The notes beneath the pieces were generated by a model. The model was not told the DNA's origin. It was given only the letters and a program-made list of their open reading frames with translations, and did no database searches. A stretch of 64,000 nucleotides of DNA. Source: JAEYOM01 sp036260935. Its GTDB lineage: Bacteria; Bacillota; Clostridia; Acetivibrionales; DTU013. The stretch lies in the NCBI GenBank assembly GCA_036260935.1, contig DATALQ010000051.1, forward strand, positions 1 through 64,000. Direction: 5' to 3'. Positions 1 through 4,959 of this stretch are shown here, piece after piece; within the stretch, counting starts at the first letter, position 1, and every line of letters begins with the position of its first letter. The translations under genes and the position numbers were made by a program.

Positions 1-423
1 ATGTGTCAATCCACCTGATATCAGCCCGATGACGATTGAGGCTACGGTAAGCGCAATTGCAAATTTGACATTGAGTATACCGGCAATCATTATAAAAGTA
101 TCCGGGCTCATTAGCGGGGAAGAGGTTAGAAAGGCCATAACCGGCCCCCATGGCAACGCAGTAGTTAACAATCCAATAATTACTGCCATAGTACCGCAGG
201 CACATAATGGTGTAAACGCTCCAAAAGCGACGCTGGCAAAAATCGAGACTTTGGGCTTTTTGAGTAACGACTGTTTGAGTTTTTCTGCATTAACATATAC
301 CTTCATAAGGGAAGCTGTAAGTATGGCCAGGCTTAAAGGAAGCCAATTGTGGTAAAGACTTGTTAAAACTGACATAATAGTATCAGACAATAGTCCCGGT
401 AAATATTTGATTATTTCATCCAT
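1..423 (-). CDS. ArsP/DUF318-family membrane permease, 3' part cut by window edge
   Basis: The start codon and first 141 codons are present; the C-terminus lies outside the window. The protein is hydrophobic, with several membrane-spanning stretches. After the first helices it has a conserved block of the type TPLCACG, followed by a helix and an AFLTSSPLMSP motif. This combination (cysteine pair, then a Ser-Ser-Pro turn) is typical of the ArsP_1/DUF318 predicted permease family, whose characterised members export organoarsenicals. Here the substrate is inferred only at family level. An AGGAG ribosome binding site lies 10 bases before the ATG at 423. It is transcribed away from the tRNA-Pro gene. 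Confidence 0.75.
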   Translation of the reverse strand, partial: MDEIIKYLPGLLSDTIMSVLTSLYHNWLPLSLAILTASLMKVYVNAEKLKQSLLKKPKVSIFASVAFGAFTPLCACGTMAVIIGLLTTALPWGPVMAFLTSSPLMSPDTFIMIAGILNVKFAIALTVASIVIGLISGGLTH

Positions 424-698
424 TTCTATCTATCTCCTAATATTTTATTTGCTACATATATAAGGACGGTGGATTATCAGAAAAGACGCAAATTAAATTA
501 ATTTTCATCATTTTGCTACTAATACGACTGCACAAGGGCCATTATCCTCTAAATGAAACCACACTACCATCATCCGCCGCGGTTGCATTTACTTAACCAA
601 CTGAGGTGATCACAGTAAATTCAGTAAACTTAAATTTCCCTGTTGCGCAAAAGGAACAATGGTGTTAAAATAAGAAAGCAGTTTTTCGAAAGGCATAT

Positions 699-774
699 CG
701 GGGTGTAGCGCAGATGGTAGCGCGCTTGGTTCGGGACCAAGAGGCCGCTGGTTCAAATCCAGTCACTCCGACCA
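699..774 (+). tRNA. tRNA-Pro (anticodon CGG)
   Basis: A complete cloverleaf can be drawn. The 7-bp acceptor stem (699-705 with 764-770) contains one G-T pair. The anticodon stem is CTTGG/CCAAG, and the loop TTCGGGA places CGG at 732-734, reading CCG proline codons with the G37 expected of tRNA-Pro. The T arm is GTTCAAATCC-like, discriminator A771 is followed by an encoded CCA at 772-774, and a terminator follows directly. Its 3' end is repeated three more times downstream, so the gene also appears to be an integration site. Confidence 0.97.
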
Positions 775-775
775 T
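755..775 (+). repeat. tRNA-Pro 3' end, reference copy of att-like repeat
   Basis: This is the last 20 or so bases of the tRNA including CCA. Related copies occur at 3757-3777 (20 of 21 identical), 9551-9571 (diverged) and 10911-10937 (diverged but extending into the terminator). Tyrosine recombinases commonly use tRNA 3' ends as attB, so this copy would be the left boundary of the island. Confidence 0.7.
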
Positions 776-782
776 ATAAAAG

Positions 783-818
783 AAGCGGGTTTCAGTAAAT
801 GAAAGCCGCTATTTTTAT
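783..818 (+). terminator. Rho-independent terminator of tRNA-Pro
   Basis: The stem AAGCGGGTTTC / GAAAGCCGCT has a short A/T loop and is followed by ATTTTTAT. Near-identical terminators occur at 4716, 10940 and 26041. Confidence 0.85.
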
Positions 819-836
819 GCCCTGAAATGAAGGTTT

Positions 837-856
837 TGTACTAATTTTGTACTAAC
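837..856 (+). repeat. Direct repeat copy 1, containing GTACTAATTTTGTACTAAC
   Basis: This 20-base sequence is itself a tandem of TTTTGTACTAA-like 11-mers and recurs exactly at 2546-2565. The two copies bracket the small membrane protein, the integrase and repressor remnants and the lipoprotein. They could be recombinase arm sites or ends of an old element; the sequence does not decide. Confidence 0.6.
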
Positions 857-863
857 GGGATTT

Positions 864-1322
864 TCAATCTTCATTATTTTTTAATGGAATATTATAATTA
901 CTATTCAAATAATCAAACAGAGACTTTAAATCTTTGTTAAAATATATAGAATCATTAATGCTGTATACTTTGTCTAGGTTATTTTCTTGTAAGTATATTT
1001 CAAAAAAATATGCAGTGAAAAACCGTAACACCTTTACTTTTCTAATTTCCAATCTTTTTATATCTTTGTATGTAAATTTATATTTTTCAAAAAACCTTTT
1101 GCCGTCTTGCTTAATAACCAATTGGTCGTTTTTAATGGTTATTCTATGTAATGGTAAATTTAAAAAGCCCATAAATAACGACACTAATATACCAATTAAA
1201 AAGTAATTTAATGCTTCTAAATGATTTACTGTGTTTAAAATCAAATAAAAACATATGTCACCAAGCAAAAATATTACGAACACTGTTAATACTATTTTAT
1301 ATGGGAATATTTTGTTCTTCAT
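864..1322 (-). CDS. Small two-helix membrane protein, unknown function
   Basis: The protein has 152 residues. Two hydrophobic segments near residues 8-28 and 37-58 are followed by a soluble C-terminal half rich in Lys, Phe and Tyr with alternating beta-strand-like character (ITIKNDQLVIKQDGK, then YKDIKRLEIRKVKV). This layout resembles bacterial PH-like membrane proteins of the YdbT/bPH type, but the similarity is only structural impression. The gene is far more AT-rich than the chromosome around it, as expected for island cargo. A weak GAGTGAGA precedes the ATG. No functional assignment is made. Confidence 0.6.
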   Translation of the reverse strand: MKNKIFPYKIVLTVFVIFLLGDICFYLILNTVNHLEALNYFLIGILVSLFMGFLNLPLHRITIKNDQLVIKQDGKRFFEKYKFTYKDIKRLEIRKVKVLRFFTAYFFEIYLQENNLDKVYSINDSIYFNKDLKSLFDYLNSNYNIPLKNNED

Positions 1323-1418
1323 TAGATTATCTCACTCAAATAATATAATGACTATCATACGTCTCTGTTATTACATAACCTGTAATTAATATATATTTCA
1401 AATATTTATAAGTCAAGT

Positions 1419-1685
1419 TTATAATATCGTTTTTAGCACTTCACTGCGCTTTCTTGCCGCATCACGCTTCATATCTTCATTCACATGTCCGTACCGGTCG
1501 AGGGTCGTTTCTATGCTCTCATGTCCCAGGTCTGATTGAAGCGTCTTTATATCGACTCCCTGCTGTAATGAAAGCAGGGCGAAGGTGTGCCGCATATCGT
1601 GGAATCTTATCGGCTCTATTCCGGATACCTTTAAAGCTCTTTTGAAGTTCCGTAGAAAGTTTCCGGGTTGAGCAGGTTTCCAAGT
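1419..1685 (-). pseudogene. C-terminal remnant of a tyrosine recombinase (phage/ICE integrase)
   Basis: An open frame of 88 codons begins right after an in-frame TGA and has no start codon. It contains the C-terminal catalytic signature of tyrosine recombinases: FHDMRHTFA (His-x-x-Arg), then a GHESIETT block with the second conserved His, then DRYGHV with the nucleophilic Tyr. It ends at a TAA at 1419-1421. The N-terminal DNA-binding and core domains and the first catalytic Arg are missing, so the enzyme must be inactive. The fragment stops about ten bases from the head-to-head repressor remnant at 1696, which suggests one deletion truncated both. It lies 650 bp from the tRNA-Pro. Confidence 0.88.
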
Positions 1686-1695
1686 TCATTTGTGA

Positions 1696-1854
1696 ATACA
1701 CAACAATAAAAATTACATTATCCGAAAATGCTTTTTTAAAGATGATCTTGTTTTACTAATGCCGTTCAACCCTGATTATGAACTCATTACCTGTAAAAAC
1801 GATGAAGCCAATATACTAGGTAAAGTTACTAAAGTAGTCATTAATATTAATTGA
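1696..1854 (+). pseudogene. C-terminal remnant of an S24/LexA-type phage repressor
   Basis: There are about 52 codons with no start, opened by an in-frame TGA at 1693. The residues FKDDLVLLMPFNPDYE, then a glycine-containing strand ending in IN, match the end of S24 peptidase-like repressors, where a D-VLL-P-NP-YE block precedes the final beta strands. The helix-turn-helix and the catalytic Ser/Lys region are absent. It diverges from the adjacent integrase remnant, the usual int-repressor arrangement of integrative elements. A good terminator follows. The assignment rests on this short block only. Confidence 0.6.
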
Positions 1855-1859
1855 TATGA

Positions 1860-1898
1860 GTGGTTCGGGCTCTGCGAGCTCCCGAACCACATGTTTTT
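1860..1898 (+). terminator. Rho-independent terminator after repressor remnant
   Basis: A 10-bp perfect stem GTGGTTCGGG / CCCGAACCAC with an 11-base loop is followed by ATGTTTTTA. Confidence 0.9.
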
Positions 1899-2088
1899 AT
1901 CTAATCATTTCGCCTAGGGCAGCCACGCAAGCCCCTCAATCCTAACCTCGATTTATTTCTTATAATATTCAATGATTGTATAATTCATATGTAAAAGTTG
2001 ACTTAATTAATTCCATAATATAACATTAGTATTGTCTAGGAAAATGTAGCCGAAGAAAATCTGTAACTTATCAAGAAAGGATTTATAA

Positions 2089-2526
2089 ATGTTTCAAAAA
2101 CGAATTTTGACACTTACTATTATACTCTTAAGTTTATATATTTTCACAAGTTGTACTGGTAAAAATAATGAATACATTAGTTCTGCAAAGGAATTCAATA
2201 AGATATATTTTAAAACTGTTAAAAGTATTGATACAGCAGACATTACAAAGTCAATAGAACAGCTACAAACTAAGGAGAATAGTGAAAACCTTAAAGAAAT
2301 GAATGAATTACTTACTAATATTATGGAAGATGTCCCCAAAGGAAAAGATTTGATACTCGAAAATTTCCAGCAAAGGTATAATGACCTGAAATTTATTAGT
2401 GATTCATATTCGAAAAAAAATAAACTAAGTATTGATGATAAACTTGAAATTGATAGAATTCTTACTTCAATAGATATAAATATATCAAATTGGGATGATA
2501 AAAGCTCCAATATTAATTGGCAATAG
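2089..2526 (+). CDS. Small lipoprotein, unknown function
   Basis: The protein has 145 residues. A lipoprotein signal (positive start, hydrophobic core, then FTSC, cleavage before Cys22) is followed by a very polar, largely helical domain rich in Lys, Asn, Asp and Ser. AAGAAAGG lies 7 bases before the ATG. The composition is strongly AT-rich like the rest of this segment. No conserved motif was recognised. It is predicted to sit on the outer face of the membrane. Confidence 0.7.
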   Translation: MFQKRILTLTIILLSLYIFTSCTGKNNEYISSAKEFNKIYFKTVKSIDTADITKSIEQLQTKENSENLKEMNELLTNIMEDVPKGKDLILENFQQRYNDLKFISDSYSKKNKLSIDDKLEIDRILTSIDINISNWDDKSSNINWQ

Positions 2527-2545
2527 GACTTACCGAAAAAAATTA

Positions 2546-2565
2546 TGTACTAATTTTGTACTAAC
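2546..2565 (+). repeat. Direct repeat copy 2, containing GTACTAATTTTGTACTAAC
   Basis: This is an exact second copy of 837-856, just after the lipoprotein stop codon. A related single 11-mer TTTTGTACTAA occurs at 7900-7910 inside the promoter of the lipase gene. Confidence 0.6.
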
Positions 2566-2673
2566 CAGATTCAAAATAAATATAACCAACTAATGCTCGA
2601 TAAAAAGTACGGTTGCTGAAGCCCTTGTATTTAAGGCATTTTAAAACTATCCATATCTAGTTAAAACATACTT

Positions 2674-2697
2674 CGCTCAATTCGGGACCAAGTGGCA
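2674..2697 (+). repeat. Decayed internal fragment of tRNA-Pro (anticodon region)
   Basis: TTCGGGACCAAG at 2681-2692 is identical to the anticodon loop and 3' anticodon stem of the tRNA at 730-741. The flanks CGCT and GGC also match in register, giving about 20 of 24 identities. The 5' stem is destroyed, so it cannot fold as a tRNA. The rest of 2527-2957 contains no gene I can support. Confidence 0.5.
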
Positions 2698-2957
2698 ACT
2701 ATGAGTGGAAGACTGCAGGTTCCGTAAATACCTAATCCCACTTTAGATAACTCCAATACATAATTTATTGACAGAAGAATAAACGTGGAATAAATTGGAT
2801 AGTAGTAAAACTATAATAGAACAAAATTAATAAATTATAGCATTCAGAATGAACTCAAACAGTTTTTTGGCTGTTATCATCGGTGACCTGACCGCAATCC
2901 CGCCCCGCTGTCTTCTACATAATATCCCGGAAACAAAATAGAAGGGAGAAAGCATAT

Positions 2958-3758
2958 ATGCCATATCATTCATTAATGGGAAAGTCAATCATTATAACCG
3001 GCGCTTCACGAGGCATTGGGCGAGAGCTTGCTTTGCAGCTTGCGGAACAGGGCGCTTTTTTAACCCTTGCCGCGCGTGACACAGGTTTGCTTGCGCAGGT
3101 AGCTGAACAATGCGTAAAAAAAGGCGGAAAAGCAATAGCAGTAACTACAGATATTACGATAGAAGACCAATGTAAGACGTTGATCCAGCGAGCCAATGAA
3201 GTATATGGGCAAATTGATGTTCTTATAAACAATGCAGGGATTGCGGATAAGGCGCGGTTTGAGGAGTTGCGCAGCTTATCCTCCGGTGAAATGGTCATGT
3301 GTGTAAATTTCTGGGGAAGCATATACTGTACATACTACGCAATACCTTATCTAAAAAAGACAAAAGGCAGGATTGTCGTTATTAACAGTGGTGCCGGTAA
3401 ATTTCCATCCCCCACCTCAATTTTTTATGGGGCAAGTAAACATGCTTTAGATGGTTTCTTTAACTCATTACGTCTGGAGCTTCAAACGAGCGGCGTAACG
3501 GTTACCTCAATTTATCCTGATTGGGTAGCGACGGGTATTTCTACAAGGTTTCTGGGTTTTGACGGTAAAACAACCGAAAAAGTGAGTTCTCACGAATATA
3601 GCGCGATTAATGCGGATAAATGCGCAAAGATCATTTTAAAGGCTGCAGGAAAGCGTAAACACATGACGTTTATGTCAATGAGGCAAAGGATTGGGTATTT
3701 CCTAAGGCCACTTTTCCCGAACATGATTGATCATATAGCGGGTAAATTTTTCGATTAA
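2958..3758 (+). CDS. Short-chain dehydrogenase/reductase (classical SDR)
   Basis: The protein has 266 residues, usual for a classical SDR, which uses NAD(P)H to reduce a ketone or oxidise an alcohol. TGASRGIG at 14-21 is the dinucleotide-binding glycine motif, and NNAG at 91-94 stabilises the central sheet. Ser144, Tyr157 and Lys161 (YGASK) form the catalytic set. Arg18 and the following residues hint at NADP preference, which is inference. The C-terminal tail, with a basic stretch and RPLFPNM, recalls SDRs related to DHRS7/11beta-HSD, so a lipid-like or steroid-like substrate is possible but unproven. GGGAGAAAG precedes the ATG at 2958. The stop codon overlaps the start of the tRNA-Pro-like repeat at 3757. 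Confidence 0.9.
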   Translation: MPYHSLMGKSIIITGASRGIGRELALQLAEQGAFLTLAARDTGLLAQVAEQCVKKGGKAIAVTTDITIEDQCKTLIQRANEVYGQIDVLINNAGIADKARFEELRSLSSGEMVMCVNFWGSIYCTYYAIPYLKKTKGRIVVINSGAGKFPSPTSIFYGASKHALDGFFNSLRLELQTSGVTVTSIYPDWVATGISTRFLGFDGKTTEKVSSHEYSAINADKCAKIILKAAGKRKHMTFMSMRQRIGYFLRPLFPNMIDHIAGKFFD

Positions 3759-3777
3759 ATCCAGACACTCCGACCAT
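3757..3777 (+). repeat. att-like copy of tRNA-Pro 3' end (second copy)
   Basis: Twenty of 21 bases are identical to 755-775, including the CCA end. It overlaps the stop codon of the SDR gene and is followed by its own terminator, so it looks like a former attachment junction between two integrated segments. Confidence 0.75.
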
Positions 3778-3778
3778 C

Positions 3779-3813
3779 GAAAAGGCTGTCGATTTTATCT
3801 ACGGCCTTTTGTC
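3779..3813 (+). terminator. Terminator after second att-like copy
   Basis: AAAAGGCTGT pairs with ACGGCCTTTT across an 11-base loop, with one G-T pair. It ends the SDR transcript. Confidence 0.7.
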
Positions 3814-3883
3814 TTGCCTTTAATCATGCGGGTTTCTCTTCAGTAATCCATGTCACTTTTCAAAAAATTTTAGTACTATAGGA

Positions 3884-3936
3884 TTGAAACACCCAATTGA
3901 ATGGGGTATAATATGAATATACCCCATTCAATTGGG
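3884..3936 (+). promoter_or_regulatory. Promoter and perfect 19-bp palindromic operator of the toxin-antitoxin operon
   Basis: TTGAAA (3884-3889), a 17-base spacer and TATAAT (3907-3912) form a near-consensus sigma-A promoter. A perfect inverted repeat, arms 3892-3910 and 3918-3936 with a 7-base centre, covers the -10 element and the transcription start. Such overlap is typical of autorepression by an HTH antitoxin. Confidence 0.9.
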
Positions 3937-3961
3937 CATACTCTATTATTGGAGAAACAAT

Positions 3962-4315
3962 TTGGAAATACGAATGTTTGTAAACACCGGCTTTTTTGAT
4001 AAGTGTTGGAGAAGTCTGGGGTTAAATGATGAAGATTTAAGGAACCTTCAAAACATTTTGCTTGCTAACCCGGTAGTTGGCGATATCATAGAAGAAACCG
4101 GAGGGGTAAGAAAAGTACGTTGGAATTTAGGCACTGGTAAAAGTCATGGTGCAAGAATAATATACCTTGATCTTGAAAAACATGAGATGCTATATTGTTT
4201 GATGGCATACCCCAAAAGTGTTAAAGAGGACTTAACTGCGGAAGATAAGAAAGCAATAAGACATTTGGTCAACGATATCAAGGCAGGATTGGAAGGACTA
4301 CATAAGTCATACTAA
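3962..4315 (+). CDS. HigB/RelE-type toxin of a type II toxin-antitoxin pair
   Basis: The protein has 117 residues from a TTG start at 3962, chosen because GGAG lies 7 bases upstream. A longer reading from TTG 3932 would begin inside the operator, and an ATG at 3974 is the alternative. The sequence has the RelE/ParE-like order of features: an N-terminal helix pair, then strands with a basic KVRWNLG segment, then GARIIYLDLEKHEMLYCLMAYPK, a hallmark of the HigB-2/RelE-like family. These are ribosome-dependent mRNA endonucleases. The antitoxin gene starts 14 bases downstream. Toxin-first order with an XRE antitoxin second is the HigBA arrangement. Confidence 0.88.
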   Translation: MEIRMFVNTGFFDKCWRSLGLNDEDLRNLQNILLANPVVGDIIEETGGVRKVRWNLGTGKSHGARIIYLDLEKHEMLYCLMAYPKSVKEDLTAEDKKAIRHLVNDIKAGLEGLHKSY

Positions 4316-4329
4316 GGAGCGCGATTATT

Positions 4330-4677
4330 ATGGTAGATTTTGATAATATGAACTTTGCCGAATCATTGAAAGAAAGCTTAAAAGAAGCCGTATCCCATGC
4401 AAAAGGCGAAATAAGGCTTAGATCATTTATACGGTCGAACATCCCTGTTCTTCCAAATATTCAAGGAGACGAAATCAAAAAAATTAGAGAATCTTTAGAT
4501 TGTTCCCAATCAATCTTTGCAGAAATTCTCGGTGTATCGAAGAAAACCGTTGAATACTGGGAAGCCGGAAAAAACACACCGAACGGACCAGCTCAGCGTC
4601 TGTTGGCATTAATGAAAAACAAAGAAACCGACTTTGTTAAAGATGACTTGCAGAAAATTGGATTCCAGCCGCGCTAG
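4330..4677 (+). CDS. HigA/XRE-family antitoxin
   Basis: The protein has 115 residues. The N-terminal 50 residues, charged and helical, probably wrap the toxin. A classical XRE helix-turn-helix follows at about 52-100: EIKKIRESL, SQSIFAEILGVSKKTVEYWEAGKN, then a proline turn and a final helix. It shares the palindromic promoter with the toxin and most likely represses it. AAGGAGCG precedes the ATG. A terminator follows at 4716. Confidence 0.9.
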   Translation: MVDFDNMNFAESLKESLKEAVSHAKGEIRLRSFIRSNIPVLPNIQGDEIKKIRESLDCSQSIFAEILGVSKKTVEYWEAGKNTPNGPAQRLLALMKNKETDFVKDDLQKIGFQPR

Positions 4678-4715
4678 CGGAGGAAAAGTTAAGTCAATTA
4701 TGCCGAATTTCTTAC

Positions 4716-4752
4716 AAGCGGGTTTCAATAAAATGAAAGCCGCTATTTTTTG
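4716..4752 (+). terminator. Terminator of the toxin-antitoxin operon
   Basis: AAGCGGGTTTC / GAAAGCCGCT with an AT loop and a run of six T. It is almost the same sequence as the tRNA-Pro terminator at 783. The remaining bases to 4925 show only a short GCACCA/TGGTGC palindrome at 4793-4806 and no gene. Confidence 0.85.
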
Positions 4753-4925
4753 TATCAAAAACACTCGAGTTCGTCAGTACAGTAGTAGAACGACGCACCA
4801 ATGGTGCGCAAATCAGTGTTATTACGGTTTTCAACCGCTAGCATAATGTCTATGAAAAAACAATAGGTTCCGCATCTGCTGAAATCAGAGCAAGCCATTT
4901 GCTTTTGTTCCTTCGATCAAGGATA

Positions 4926-4955
4926 AAAAGGCTGCCTAAATTTTCGGAAGGCAGC
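4926..4955 (-). terminator. Terminator of the secreted lipase-like gene
   Basis: On the minus strand GCTGCC pairs with GGCAGC and is followed by CTTTTTAT, starting right after the stop codon of the upstream gene. Confidence 0.8.
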
Positions 4956-4959
4956 GTGA

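Noticed and set aside
29..355. Open frame on the plus strand at the window start
   Set aside because: It is the antisense shadow of the ArsP-like permease, which has the conserved cysteine motif and a ribosome binding site on the minus strand.
3932..3961. Longer start for the HigB-like toxin
   Set aside because: The start would fall inside the operator palindrome and lacks a ribosome binding site; TTG 3962 has GGAG at proper spacing.
4793..4806. Palindrome GCACCA/TGGTGC after the toxin-antitoxin operon
   Set aside because: Too short and without promoter or T-run context to assign a function.
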